Notes: generated by a model not told the origin, from the sequence alone. 64,000 nucleotides of DNA from Nonomuraea sp. PA05 (GCF_008086045.1 NZ_VSEY01000001.1:310001-374000), one strand, 5' to 3'. Counted from the first letter of the stretch, positions 40,698 through 49,144 are shown. A program made the numbers and translations.

Positions 40698-41331
40698 GCA
40701 CACGCCACCGCCCGCCGACCGGCTCGCCGAAATCCGAGACCTCCACGTGGGCTCCTGCACCGCCGACGCCCCGCACAACCCCGACGTGTGGGCACTGGAG
40801 AGCGCTCGTAAGGACCTGCTCGCCGAGGTGGACCGCCTCAACAAGGCAGTGGAGATCCTGGGCACGGCGTTGCAGATCGACTCCCTGACCGTCATCGACG
40901 AACTCAAGCGACACGCCGGGGACGCCTGCCTCCCGATCGAGGACGTGGAGCGCTTCCTCAAGCGGGAGCGCGACGAGTACGAGGCGCGCGGGCAGGACTG
41001 GAACACCGTGGACAACGTGCTGGACTGCTTCCGCCTTCACATGGTCACCGGCACGCCGCTGACCGAACCGAGACCGGAGGAAGGCCCCAGCGACCCGAGC
41101 GTTGGCCGCCCGGGACTGACCGAGGCCGAGGAACTCCACGCCGAACTGGCCCGCGTCAAGGCGGAGCACGAGCGCGAGATGCTCAAGGTCATCGACGAGC
41201 GTGACCAGATGCACGACCTGCTCGACACGTTCGCCTACCGTGTCGCCCCCGTGGAGAAGATCGGGGAGCACTCCAGCGGCAACGACCCGTGGCAGAACGC
41301 CCTCGAGCTGCTCACGCCACACCAGCCATGA
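40690..41331 (+). CDS. Coiled-coil hypothetical protein
   Basis: 213 aa; ATG 40690, with ATG 40694 out of frame. Two helical segments (ARKDLLAEVDRLNKAVEILG; AELARVKAEHEREMLKVIDE) suggest a structural or scaffold protein. The C-terminus has DPWQNALELL. No family is recognised. Confidence 0.6.
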   Translation: MHEHTPPPADRLAEIRDLHVGSCTADAPHNPDVWALESARKDLLAEVDRLNKAVEILGTALQIDSLTVIDELKRHAGDACLPIEDVERFLKRERDEYEARGQDWNTVDNVLDCFRLHMVTGTPLTEPRPEEGPSDPSVGRPGLTEAEELHAELARVKAEHEREMLKVIDERDQMHDLLDTFAYRVAPVEKIGEHSSGNDPWQNALELLTPHQP

Positions 41332-41361
41332 CCCCCACCATCACGAGAGATCGGAAACACG

Positions 41362-41835
41362 ATGACCGACCTCACCACTGCCATCGCCGCGCAGTACGTG
41401 CGCGGCCTGGAGCAGAACTTCGAGGACGCCGGAGACTGGGGTGTCCAGCCCACCCTCATACTGATCTGCACGTACACCAACCAGCACACGGTCGGCCCTG
41501 ATCTGCTCGTCCCCGTTCCCGTCGTCCCCTCCGCGTGGATCAACGATGGGGAACTGCCCGCCGACGCCCTCGACCGCATCGACCCGGCGGCGCTCTGTAC
41601 CGCTGGGCAACCGGTGCTGACTCCGGTCGCCGTCGCGCTCGCTCATGAGGTGGTCGTCCTGTCGGGCAAGGACGCGCGGCTGCTGTACTGCGGCCTCGCG
41701 GACGGCACTCTCGTCGGCGCCGGCCGGGTGCGCGGCGACGCGCCGAACGTGAAGGTGTATCCGCCGGACCACGAGCATGATGTCACCCCGGCCGCGGTCC
41801 GCCGCCTGGCCATGGTGGTCCTCGGAGGCTCGTGA
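41362..41835 (+). CDS. Hypothetical protein
   Basis: 157 aa, ATG 41362, 30 bp after the previous stop with a leader reminiscent of CCACCATCACGA. Strand-rich (PTLILICTYTNQHT, LTPVAVALAHEVVVLSGKDARLLYCGL). Last gene of the long operon, ending before a degenerate palindrome and a terminator. No family is recognised. Confidence 0.6.
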   Translation: MTDLTTAIAAQYVRGLEQNFEDAGDWGVQPTLILICTYTNQHTVGPDLLVPVPVVPSAWINDGELPADALDRIDPAALCTAGQPVLTPVAVALAHEVVVLSGKDARLLYCGLADGTLVGAGRVRGDAPNVKVYPPDHEHDVTPAAVRRLAMVVLGGS

Positions 41836-41840
41836 CGCTT

Positions 41841-41858
41841 GTTGGCGGTACCGCTTAC
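41841..41858. repeat. Degenerate copy of the element palindrome
   Basis: GTTGGCG-GTAC-CGCTTAC: left half perfect, two changes in the right half. Lies between the operon end and the terminator. Confidence 0.6.
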
Positions 41859-41861
41859 GGT

Positions 41862-41899
41862 GGGGGCTCACCCATTCCCTCAATGGGGCGAGCCCCCAT
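41862..41899 (+). terminator. Terminator-like hairpin
   Basis: Arms gggggctc and gagccccc with inner pairing cccatt/aatggg. Separates the long operon from the replication region. Confidence 0.75.
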
Positions 41900-41922
41900 C
41901 GCCGTGTCTGAGGGAGGATCGG

Positions 41923-42327
41923 GTGAGCGCACGCCTGTTCGGGCTGGTCGCCGCGTGGCTGGAAACTGCGGCTGCGGACGGCATGACCCAGTCCGAGCGG
42001 CTCGTGCTGCTGCTCATCGCGGAGCGGGCCCGGGACACCGATCGGCGCATGGTGTCGTTCCGGGCGGACCGGCGTGACGACGGCACGAAGATCACGCTGA
42101 CGGAGCTGCTGCAGGCGCGGGCCGGGCTGACGCCGCGCGGGCTGGCCGACACGGTGCAGCGCCTGGCACGGCGTGGCCTGGAAGTGCGGGTGCCGGTCGG
42201 CAAGGACCGCAACGGCGTGATCATGTACGCGCGTCGCGGCCACGCGACGGACTACCGGCTGCCGGATCTGCCTGCCTCGGTGAGCCTTCCTGAGCCACCG
42301 GCACGGCGCGGCTCACGCGCCTCCTGA
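41923..42327 (+). CDS. Winged-helix replication-initiator-like protein
   Basis: 134 aa from GTG 41923, chosen for GAGGGAGG at 41910-41917. MTQSERLVLLLIAERARDTDRRMVSF and LTPRGLADTVQRLARRGLEVRVPVGKD form a winged helix of the HTH_36/replisome-organiser kind, as in the first gene of the window. It is followed within 3 bp by a DnaA box and an iteron-like array, the usual order for a plasmid rep gene and its origin. Short for a complete initiator; it may act with the gene at the left edge. Confidence 0.65.
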   Translation: MSARLFGLVAAWLETAAADGMTQSERLVLLLIAERARDTDRRMVSFRADRRDDGTKITLTELLQARAGLTPRGLADTVQRLARRGLEVRVPVGKDRNGVIMYARRGHATDYRLPDLPASVSLPEPPARRGSRAS

Positions 42328-42329
42328 CC

Positions 42330-42548
42330 TGTGGATAACCACCACCGAAACGATCACCAGCGGCGCGTTAGGTCACGTCTGGACGTGACCCGCACGGGTC
42401 ACGTCCCAGCGTGACCCGCAGGTCACGTCCCAGCGTGACCCATGTCCCTACATATGTCCCTACAAAACCTCTATCCCTATGGCTCTGGCTGAGGTCCACA
42501 CACCTACAGGTGGAAGTGCGAAGATCACCGCCGTGAGCCTGTGGACAA
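42330..42548. other. Candidate replication origin
   Basis: TGTGGATAA at 42330-42338 and TGTGGACAA at 42540-42548 both match the DnaA box (reverse complement TTATCCACA / TTGTCCACA). Between them lie three 20-bp palindromes (42371-42440) and a direct repeat atgtccctaca (42442-42465). The whole sits behind a Rep-like gene and before a locally AT-richer stretch. This is the arrangement of an iteron origin. Confidence 0.65.
42371..42440. repeat. Three iteron-like palindromes
   Basis: GGTCACGTC-(2 nt)-GACGTGACC-type units at 42371-42390, 42397-42416 and 42421-42440. Spacing is 26 and 24 bp, roughly two and a half helical turns. Copies two and three are identical (core cccagcgtgacc); copy one varies in the centre. 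Confidence 0.85.
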
Positions 42549-43033
42549 GCAGAGCCAGTGATCAGCCGCACGAGGACGACCAGGCAGGCGGGGGCGCTCG
42601 TCGTCCTCGTCGCTGACTGCTTGTCCCGTCGCGGACCGCACCGGCGACGCGAGAGACGCGCGAGCAGTGCGCCGCGATTCGCTCGGAATGGCCATCATGG
42701 TGGACGGTGAGCGCCTTACACGCCATGCCTGGCACGGAGAGACCAGGCCACCGCCAGAGCCGCTGAGAAGCGCTCACAGACAAGATCCATAAGGAGGCGC
42801 AGAGAACACAGCAGCCGCCAGCATGCCGTTGGGGTCGGTGGTGTTCGATTCTCGCGTGTCAGCTTTGGTTGACGTCTAGAGGTTTTGTCGTGTCCGTAAT
42901 CGAGACCGGTTTTTGGTCTTTCTGCTGGTCGTGTGGTGGCGGGTCATCGCTGGTTGACGGTCTGGGGCTCCAGCTCCGTAACGGTGCGATCTCGGTGTTG
43001 TCCGAAAACTAGACCCTCTGTTATGCGCAAAAC
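42549..43033. other. Non-coding region right of the origin
   Basis: About 485 bp without a supported gene. It contains a 10-bp inverted repeat cgaggacgac/gtcgtcctcg (42571-42580, 42600-42609). Its right half (42840-43020) is clearly lower in GC, with runs such as ggtttttggtcttt. That would suit origin melting or promoters of the collagen-like gene. Confidence 0.5.
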
Positions 43034-43846
43034 ATGCTCGGCGGCATGCAGATCACACGTACGGCCAAGGCGCTCGGGAGCGCGGTAGGAACCGCCGCTC
43101 TCGCCGCGTCCATGGTCATCACAGCGGGTCACATGGGGGCGCTCACTGCCTCCCGCGTGGCCGATCCCACCATCATGGCCACGTGCCCCGACCAGGATCC
43201 CCCGGTCGTGTGCATCGTCGGCCCCCAGGGCCCGCAGGGTCCGGCAGGCGAGCCGGGACCGCAGGGCCCCCAGGGTGAGCAGGGCCCCGCAGGGCCGACC
43301 GGACCCGCAGGCCCGACCGGGCAGCAGGGCCCCACTGGACCCGCAGGAAGCGCGGGCCCGACCGGTCCGCGCGGAGAGCAGGGCCCCCAGGGACCGCAGG
43401 GGCCCGCCGGAGCTACCGGCGCGGCGGGCGCGTCCGGACGTCCCGGCACCACCGGGCCGACCGGTCCCAGCGGAGCGGCGGGCAGCCCCGGACCTACCGG
43501 ACCGCGCGGCGGGCAGGGACTTCCCGGACAGCCCGGCATGCCGGGCACCGCGCCGGAGTCATCTTCCGTCACGCGGGAAGACGTGCCCCCGTTCGAGGAG
43601 GCATCGGAGACGCCCTCCACCATCCCCACGGCGGACATGTCCCCGGACACCTCCGACACGGCCAACGCCGCCAAGGCGGAGAACTCCGCCGAGTGGGACA
43701 CCGGACGGTACCTGATCGGCGTGCTCGGGCTCATCCTGCTCACGGTCGCGATCGTGTGCATCGTGATCTACCGTCGCCGTCAGCGTGCACATGACGAGTG
43801 GTCCCGCACTTTCGTTGGCGGTTCCGCCAACGACAACGACGAGTAA
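43034..43846 (+). CDS. Collagen-like surface protein
   Basis: 270 aa from ATG 43034 (an ATG at 43046 is also possible; no clear ribosome site). N-terminal signal-anchor-like segment ([17 protein letters not shown]), then 36 uninterrupted Gly-X-Y triplets from residue 63 to about 170, then an acidic Ser/Thr/Pro spacer, a transmembrane helix (226-246) and a basic cytoplasmic end. Bacterial collagen-like proteins form trimeric stalks at the surface. Its last codons (VGGSAND) are encoded by palindrome copy 9. Confidence 0.8.
   Translation: MLGGMQITRTAKALGSAVGTAALAASMVITAGHMGALTASRVADPTIMATCPDQDPPVVCIVGPQGPQGPAGEPGPQGPQGEQGPAGPTGPAGPTGQQGPTGPAGSAGPTGPRGEQGPQGPQGPAGATGAAGASGRPGTTGPTGPSGAAGSPGPTGPRGGQGLPGQPGMPGTAPESSSVTREDVPPFEEASETPSTIPTADMSPDTSDTANAAKAENSAEWDTGRYLIGVLGLILLTVAIVCIVIYRRRQRAHDEWSRTFVGGSANDNDE
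43814..43831. promoter_or_regulatory. 18-bp element palindrome, copy 9 (GTTC centre)
   Basis: Perfect GTTGGCG-GTTC-CGCCAAC at the 3' end of the collagen-like gene, 74 bp before ATG 43906. Confidence 0.85.
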
Positions 43847-43857
43847 CCAGCCCTTCC

Positions 43858-43882
43858 GCCCCGGCTCGCAGGGAGCCGGGGC
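43858..43882 (+). terminator. Terminator-like hairpin
   Basis: Arms gccccggct (43858-43866) and agccggggc (43874-43882), 12 bp after the collagen-like stop. Confidence 0.65.
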
Positions 43883-43905
43883 ACCCAACCCGAAAGGACC
43901 CAGTA

Positions 43906-44532
43906 ATGGCCAGCAAGAACACCCCCGCCACCCCCGCGATCAGCCTGCCCGACGCCGTGCGCGCCGCGCTCGTGGAGATCGACGGGGCGATCACCGGCCA
44001 CACCGGTAACAACCTCGTAGAGAACGCCTACCGTCACCAGGGCTTCCGCCTCAGCCTCGCGGAGGTCATGGACTGGTTGGCCGCCGGACTCCGGATCTAC
44101 GACGGCCCCAGCCGCACGGAGTTCGCCGCCATGGGCAAGGTCACCAACGAGCAGCGCGCCGCGTGGTACCACATCCCGGACCGCGCCGGAGCAGGGGCGC
44201 GCGTCGCCGCGACCCTCTCCCGGTACGGACTCGCCGAGGATCACCCCGTCACGCTCGCCCCCGGACAGTCCGAGGTCAAGGCCGCGCTCGGGTCCGCCGA
44301 GCCCCTCGCGAAGCTCGCGGAGATCCACGCGGAAGCGGCCAAGAAGGAAGCCGAGCGGATCAAGGCCGAGCGTGAGCAGCGGATCAAGGACGCGGTCAAG
44401 ACCGCTAAGGCCGTCGCTGATTTCGGCGGTGACCCCGCCCTGGTCTGGGCGAAGGCCATCGAGCAGGGAGCGGACGCCGCCGACCTCCGGCAGGCGTTCA
44501 CCAACGCCGGATTGACCCCGCCCGCCGCGTAG
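43906..44532 (+). CDS. Hypothetical protein with charged helix
   Basis: 208 aa, ATG 43906, with CGAAAGGACC upstream. N-terminal helical region with VRAALVEIDGAITG, then a Glu/Lys/Arg-rich helix at about 135-165 (KKEAERIKAEREQRIKDAV) and a C-terminal helical unit. No family is recognised. Flanked by terminators on both sides, so it is a single-gene unit. Confidence 0.65.
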   Translation: MASKNTPATPAISLPDAVRAALVEIDGAITGHTGNNLVENAYRHQGFRLSLAEVMDWLAAGLRIYDGPSRTEFAAMGKVTNEQRAAWYHIPDRAGAGARVAATLSRYGLAEDHPVTLAPGQSEVKAALGSAEPLAKLAEIHAEAAKKEAERIKAEREQRIKDAVKTAKAVADFGGDPALVWAKAIEQGADAADLRQAFTNAGLTPPAA

Positions 44533-44540
44533 CAGCACAG

Positions 44541-44573
44541 CGCGCCCCCCGCGCCGCCACGCGCGGGGAGCGC
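44541..44573 (+). terminator. Terminator-like hairpin
   Basis: Arms gcgccccccgcgc and gcgcggggagcgc, 13 bp with one mismatch, followed directly by CCCCACCACCACCGA, the recurring leader of the next gene. Confidence 0.7.
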
Positions 44574-44608
44574 ACCCCACCACCACCGACGATCCGAAAG
44601 GGGAGATC

Positions 44609-45307
44609 ATGACCACCCTGCAAGACCTTGCCGTCAGGTCCGCCGCCGCCGTCCGGCTGGGCGCCGCCGACCGCGCCCGGCACGCGGAGCTGTGCGCCAT
44701 GTGCCGCCCGGACCAGGAATGCCCCCGCGCCGCCGAGATGTTCACCGATCATCAGGCGCGCGTGCAGCGCTCCCGCTCCAACCTCCTGGCGTACCTGCCG
44801 CGTACGTCCATGATCACCTACGCCGGGAAGGTCCGCAACCTGCACGGCGAATGGTGGGTCGCGGACACGTGCGCGGACTGTGATCACACCGCGTACCGGC
44901 TCACCCGCCCGCGCGGCATGGCCATGCGGCACGCGCACCTGTCCGAGATCAGCAGCGCGCCCGTGCTCCACCCCGGAGCCGGTGAGGCGCTGGCACCCGC
45001 CCGCGAGGCCGCCCGCGAGGCTGCCGCGATCCTGGCCATGTGCGGGATCGTGGTCCCCATCATCGTGGACATCAACGGGCTGGGCGCGTGCACGTTCGCC
45101 TACCCGCGCGCCACCTGGGAACACGAGCTGAGCGTCGCGGAGACCGCCGACACCGTCGAAGGGTCCTACGCGGCGGCGACGCTGCGCACCTTCCCCGACC
45201 TGGCCACCGCCACCAGCCGGGGCAACGCCCTCGGGATTCACCGCATGTCGCGCGTGCTGGACAAGCTCCGCGCCGCCGCCCAGGACACGCGCGGCAAGAG
45301 CAACTAG
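44609..45307 (+). CDS. Cys-rich hypothetical protein
   Basis: 232 aa, ATG 44609 with AAAGGGGAG upstream. LCAMCRPDQECP near residue 30 and DTCADCDHTAY near 90 give CxxC pairs suggesting zinc binding. The C-terminal half is helical (REAAREAAAILAMCG). No family is recognised. Ends before a strong hairpin. Confidence 0.65.
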   Translation: MTTLQDLAVRSAAAVRLGAADRARHAELCAMCRPDQECPRAAEMFTDHQARVQRSRSNLLAYLPRTSMITYAGKVRNLHGEWWVADTCADCDHTAYRLTRPRGMAMRHAHLSEISSAPVLHPGAGEALAPAREAAREAAAILAMCGIVVPIIVDINGLGACTFAYPRATWEHELSVAETADTVEGSYAAATLRTFPDLATATSRGNALGIHRMSRVLDKLRAAAQDTRGKSN

Positions 45308-45321
45308 CTCCCCGCCGACCG

Positions 45322-45347
45322 GCCCCCGCGCGACCCCGCGCGGGGGC
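45322..45347 (+). terminator. Terminator hairpin
   Basis: Arms gcccccgcgcg (45322-45332) and cgcgcgggggc (45337-45347) followed by TTCC. Confidence 0.8.
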
Positions 45348-45497
45348 TTCCCCATGTCCAAGATCACCCCCGGTACCCCCTCCCCGCCGGTCCGGCCGTG
45401 GTGCCTTGCTTGTGTTGATCCGGATTGGTTTTGATCTTGCCGGTTGGTCGTAGGGTGTCCGAGTCTCATCGGGTGCGGCGGCCGGGAAGGGGTCGGG

Positions 45498-46259
45498 ATG
45501 GCGGATGGAGTGTGCGTGGGGCCGTGCAACAGGCATGCTCGCGCGGCGTGGTCTGCGTTCCTGGCGGCGCGGGAGGCGCACGCGGATGCGGTGGACCGCT
45601 GGGTGGCGGACGGTGCGCGGGGCGAGCCGCCGCCCGAGCCTCCCATGCCGGTCCTGCAGTGGCGGCCGGGGGAGCCGCTGCACTGCGGGCTCTGCCGGGA
45701 GACGTGCCGTCGTGCGCTGCTGCTGGTGGACGAGCTGGCCGCGAGCCTGGCGGCGCGGCCGGGCGTGGTGAAGGCGCAAACCCGCTGGTCGCGGGTGAAG
45801 GGAACCAGGCCGCACGGCAGCATGTCGGGGGAGGGCGACGTCGTGCACACGGTGACGGGGGAGCTGCTGCGCCTGCGCCGGGAGGTGGCCCGCCGTCTGA
45901 AGCTGGCCGACCAGGTGCCCGCCGGCCGGTCGGGAGTGGTGCGGTCCCGGTCGGTCACGTGGCTGGTGGACAAGCTGGACGTGCTGCTCGCCCTCGACGG
46001 GCTCACGGTGCTGTCGAGCGTCGAGGACGAGGAGCGCGCCCCGGTGGAGCTCGGCCCGGTGGACTGGGCTCTCGCCTGGGAATCCCGGCTGCGGCGCCTG
46101 GTGGACGACGAGCCCGGCCAGACACACGCGCGCTGCCCCGGATGCGGCCTACGGGAGCTGGAGTGGCAGCCGCGGGCCGGCTATTACGTGTGCGGGAACT
46201 GCTCCCGCCACGTCGGCGAGGCCGAGGCGATGGAAGCGGTCACGCAGGAGGCAGGGTGA
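45498..46259 (+). CDS. Hypothetical zinc-ribbon protein
   Basis: 253 aa from ATG 45498 (an upstream ATG at 45444 lies in poorer context). Begins with CVGPCNRHARAAW, then LHCGLCRETC, and ends in a zinc ribbon, CPGCGLRELEW then YVCGNCSRHVGEAEAM. This arrangement recurs in a conserved actinophage/ICE protein group with no known function. The C-terminal ribbon suggests nucleic-acid or protein binding. Confidence 0.65.
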   Translation: MADGVCVGPCNRHARAAWSAFLAAREAHADAVDRWVADGARGEPPPEPPMPVLQWRPGEPLHCGLCRETCRRALLLVDELAASLAARPGVVKAQTRWSRVKGTRPHGSMSGEGDVVHTVTGELLRLRREVARRLKLADQVPAGRSGVVRSRSVTWLVDKLDVLLALDGLTVLSSVEDEERAPVELGPVDWALAWESRLRRLVDDEPGQTHARCPGCGLRELEWQPRAGYYVCGNCSRHVGEAEAMEAVTQEAG

Positions 46260-46331
46260 CTCAGTCCCGTGGTGGGACGGCACAAGCTAATGGCCCCGCC
46301 GTGGGACGGGGCCCTCAGGCGGCTCATCCGA

Positions 46332-46766
46332 TCACTTGAGGATGATCTTATCGACCTTGTTGTTCCAGTCGGCCAGGTTGCTCAGATACTTCACATCGCC
46401 GAGATCCGGGATGAGCTGACCAGCGGGGACGGGCAGCGTGACATCGGGAACGACTCCGCTCCGGGAATCGACCAGAGTCACGCTGGCGTTACGCCTGTTC
46501 CAGACGCTGCTGATCCGATCCCGCCAGCCGACGCCGCCCAGTTCCATGGTCCCGGCCGACTTGCGTGAATACCTGTCGCCTTGGCGGTTGGGATACTCCC
46601 AGACGCAGAGCCATCCGGGGGTGCACTCGCTCAAGTCGGCCACGACGACCACCCCGGACGTCTGGGGGGTTGGGCCCGTGACTGCTTCGGCGGTGGCCGG
46701 TGTGGTCAGCATGGCGGCACCGGCCACGGCGGTAAGCAGGGCGGTTGTGTAGCGCTTGAATCGCAC
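46332..46766 (-). CDS. Secreted peptidase inhibitor I36 family protein
   Basis: 144 aa on the minus strand from GTG 46766 with AGGAG at the right distance. Signal peptide MRFKRYTTALLTAVAGAAML-type with an ATAEA cleavage region. The mature part has CTPGWLCVWEYPNRQGDRY and VWNRRNASVTLVDSR, the beta/gamma-crystallin-like signature of the I36 (SMPI) family. In Streptomyces these inhibit extracellular metalloproteases. Probably cargo. Confidence 0.75.
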   Translation of the reverse strand: MRFKRYTTALLTAVAGAAMLTTPATAEAVTGPTPQTSGVVVVADLSECTPGWLCVWEYPNRQGDRYSRKSAGTMELGGVGWRDRISSVWNRRNASVTLVDSRSGVVPDVTLPVPAGQLIPDLGDVKYLSNLADWNNKVDKIILK

Positions 46767-46977
46767 GGTACTTCTCCTCTTGTCGTTTTCGCATTGGCTC
46801 ATGAGGCCTGCGCCGGAGCTTGTCTCAGCTCCGTGTTGGGCTTTCGGTGAATGAGAGTGATTCGACATCTCCCTGTGTGATGGGGAGTGGTGGAATGTGA
46901 CTCATGCCACTTCCGGCCCGGCGGTTGAGCAGGAGCAACATTGCGATGGACCCGTCGCGTGTGCTCGCAGAGGTGGA

Positions 46978-47256
46978 GTGGCGGCGGGGGCGTTCCTCGA
47001 CCAGTACGAGCTGACCGTCCGGCTGAGGGACGAGGCCGCCGCCCGCATCCGTGCCGCTGGCGACCGCCCGGATGGCGGCGACCTGACGAGGTGGGAGCAG
47101 GCGCACGACGAGGTGGCGGTGATGAAGCCGATCGTGCGGGAGATGGCCGCCCCGTACGTGAGGTTGCCGGGGTTGCCCGTGGCCGCCGCCGTGGCGCGCC
47201 CGGAGACGCTTCAGCGGGAAATCAGTGAGCGTGGCCAGTACGACGAGAGCGCGTAA
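46978..47256 (+). CDS. Small helical protein
   Basis: About 92 aa; GTG 46978 is proposed, but upstream starts in the same frame (to 46897) cannot be excluded. Charged helices (FLDQYELTVRLRDEAAARIRA; RWEQAHDEVAVMKPIVREM). Divergent from the I36-like gene. No family is recognised. Confidence 0.5.
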   Translation: MAAGAFLDQYELTVRLRDEAAARIRAAGDRPDGGDLTRWEQAHDEVAVMKPIVREMAAPYVRLPGLPVAAAVARPETLQREISERGQYDESA

Positions 47257-47512
47257 CCAACGTCTGACCTGCGTGTTTGTGAGGTTTCGGTGCGTGCCGC
47301 TCACGTGCGCCGCGCTTCGGCTACGCTGACGGCAGGCTTACCGCGTGCCTGCCTCCGAGCTGATCTCGCCTACGCCGAGACACAGCACCGACGAGGCGAA
47401 GGTCCCCGTGGATCGCGTACCCCGCTCGCCCTCGACGCTGCGTACGCGGCGGCCGGTGCTCGTGTCTTCGAGGTGGGGTGCGTAGGACCGCCACCTGGAA
47501 GGACACCCCCCC

Positions 47513-48204
47513 ATGACCCGCAACGCCGCCTGGAAGAACCGTGTCCGCGCCTACGCGGCCGAGAACGGCCTTTCGTACCAGCAGGCCCACGCCGCGCTCA
47601 CAGCCCAGGCCCCCGCCGGCGCGGGCTTCACTGCCAACTCTGCCGAGTGGACGCAGGTCGGCGCAGGCCGCTACCTCATCGAGTTCGGCGACCACGGGCT
47701 CGGCGGCCACGAGATCGAGCCGTTCCACCTCGACATCACCGCACCGACGACCTGCGCGAGCAGCTCGGCGCGTTCGCGATGGGCCGGAGCTGGTTCGGGT
47801 TCTACATCGAGCTGGACGGTCTGGCCGGGAGGTTTCGGCTGGACGTCGAGCCCGGCAACGCGGACCTGCTCGGGACGTTCACGCTCCGGCTCGACCCCGC
47901 CGACGAGGACGTGGTCGAGCTGCCCCGCTCGTTCTCTCACGACATGCACGAGCTGATCGACGCCGTGCAGAGCCGCTTCGACTGCACCGTGGACGCCTTC
48001 ACGTTCGTGCGTGGTGCCCGCGGTGGCGACGTCGAGTACGTGGGCCTCATCTACCGGGCAGGGACGGAGATGTTCCACCTGCTCCACATCGCGGACCACG
48101 ACGGCGGCTGGCAGTACACGCTGTCCGGCGGGTGGCCGCTCGCCCGCGACGAGGAGGCCGTCGAGGCGTTCCAGGCGAAGATCGCCGAGCACATCCACGC
48201 CTGA
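47513..48204 (+). pseudogene. Hypothetical protein, frameshifted
   Basis: ATG 47513 (GGAAGGA upstream) opens KNRVRAYAAENGLSYQQAHAAL, a helix-turn-helix-like N-terminus frequent on actinomycete plasmids, and IEFGDHGLGGHEIEPFHLDIT. At about 47735-47745 coding character moves to the -1 frame, which continues DDLREQLGAFAMGRSWFGF to a stop at 48204. The change equals loss of one base. Together the parts give a protein of about 230 aa. Cause unknown (error or decay). Confidence 0.6.
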
Positions 48205-48217
48205 CCCCGGACATGAA

Positions 48218-48254
48218 CAGAGGCCCGCCGCGCTGAGCTCGCGACGGGCCTCTG
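48218..48254. terminator. Bidirectional terminator hairpin
   Basis: Arms cagaggcccg (48218-48227) and cgggcctctg (48245-48254) between convergent genes. Confidence 0.75.
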
Positions 48255-48264
48255 AAGTGCGGGT

Positions 48265-48813
48265 CTACTCGACGGAGTGCACGACCTCCGCGACGGGGCC
48301 GGCGGGCCGGAGCACGGCCTCGACGGCCTCCGGCGTCACGGAGGTCCCGTACTCGTCCGTCAGGATCTGGCTGATGGCGGCCGGGGTCCGTGAGGAGTCG
48401 TCACCGTAGGCGTCCAGGATCAGCTCGCAGGTGGTGTCGTCCAGGGCGGCGGCGGCCTCGTGGTCGGGCGTGACGGTGGACTCGACCGGGTGGTCGTTGT
48501 GGCTGTGGTCGTTGTGCCCGGTCATGGTGGTGCTCCTCAGGACCTGCTCAGCGCCAGCCTTGACATCGGAGAGATCGTCGAGCGCGTGTCCGGCCTGCTC
48601 GATGGCGGCGGACAGCAGCACCGAGGTCACCGCCCCGGGCGTCACCTCCTCGTCGTCGGTGTCCAGCGTCTCGGCGATCTGGTCCGGGGTGAGAGTCGGG
48701 TCGGCCGCGGCCGTCTCGACGATGAGCTTGCGGGTCTCGTCGGACAGCGCGGCGGCGGCCTCGGGGTCGGAGTGGCCGATCGGGTCCGGCGTGTGATCGT
48801 TACGTGCGGACAT
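48265..48813 (-). CDS. Acidic protein with tandem repeat domain
   Basis: 182 aa on the minus strand from ATG 48813. Two related units: EAAAALSDETRKLIVETAAAD...TPDQIAETL...TPGAVTSVL and EAAAALDDTTCELILDAYGDD...TPAAISQIL...TPEAVEAVL, separated by a His/Asp linker. Each looks like a small three-helix module, perhaps HTH-like. The ribosome site lies in the TCCTCGCGAAAGG leader shared with three other genes. No family is recognised. Confidence 0.65.
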   Translation of the reverse strand: MSARNDHTPDPIGHSDPEAAAALSDETRKLIVETAAADPTLTPDQIAETLDTDDEEVTPGAVTSVLLSAAIEQAGHALDDLSDVKAGAEQVLRSTTMTGHNDHSHNDHPVESTVTPDHEAAAALDDTTCELILDAYGDDSSRTPAAISQILTDEYGTSVTPEAVEAVLRPAGPVAEVVHSVE

Positions 48814-49144
48814 GAGTTCTGCCTTTCGCGAGGAGAGCTTTCGTGTCTCCGCCATCATGAGGGGCTTGTTGGCGGTTTCGCACACGTTTCGCCAAACAGC
48901 GCGTTGGCGGGACCGCCAACGGTTGTGCTCGCACGACCTTCTGTGTCACACTTCGTGCGGGCGGCACCCCTATGCCTATCGGCAGAGCCCCCGACCTGCC
49001 CGTATACGAGTCGTGATGCTGAGCGCGTCTCTGGCAGGGCGTGTGCCGCCCCCACCTCCTCCTATGCGGCCGGTCGCGTTCGCGCGTCTACGGCCGCCTC
49101 AGCGCGTCGATCATTCCGGGCGAAACCAGCGAAAGTGGGTGAAC
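48814..49144. promoter_or_regulatory. Divergent control region
   Basis: 331 bp between the minus-strand tandem-repeat gene and the xis-like gene. It holds the TCCTCGCGAAAGG leader (48822-48835, minus strand), a degenerate palindrome (48868-48879 left half, right half displaced) and perfect palindrome copy 10. No gene is supported. Confidence 0.55.
48903..48920. promoter_or_regulatory. 18-bp element palindrome, copy 10 (GGAC centre)
   Basis: Perfect GTTGGCG-GGAC-CGCCAAC. A damaged copy (GTTGGCGGTTTCGCAC) starts 35 bp to its left, giving a pair of sites in one divergent promoter region. Confidence 0.85.

Noticed and set aside
42834..42880. tRNA gene suggested by gttcgattc in the non-coding region
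   Set aside because: The stretch resembles a T-loop, but neither a T-stem, anticodon arm nor acceptor stem can be paired around it.
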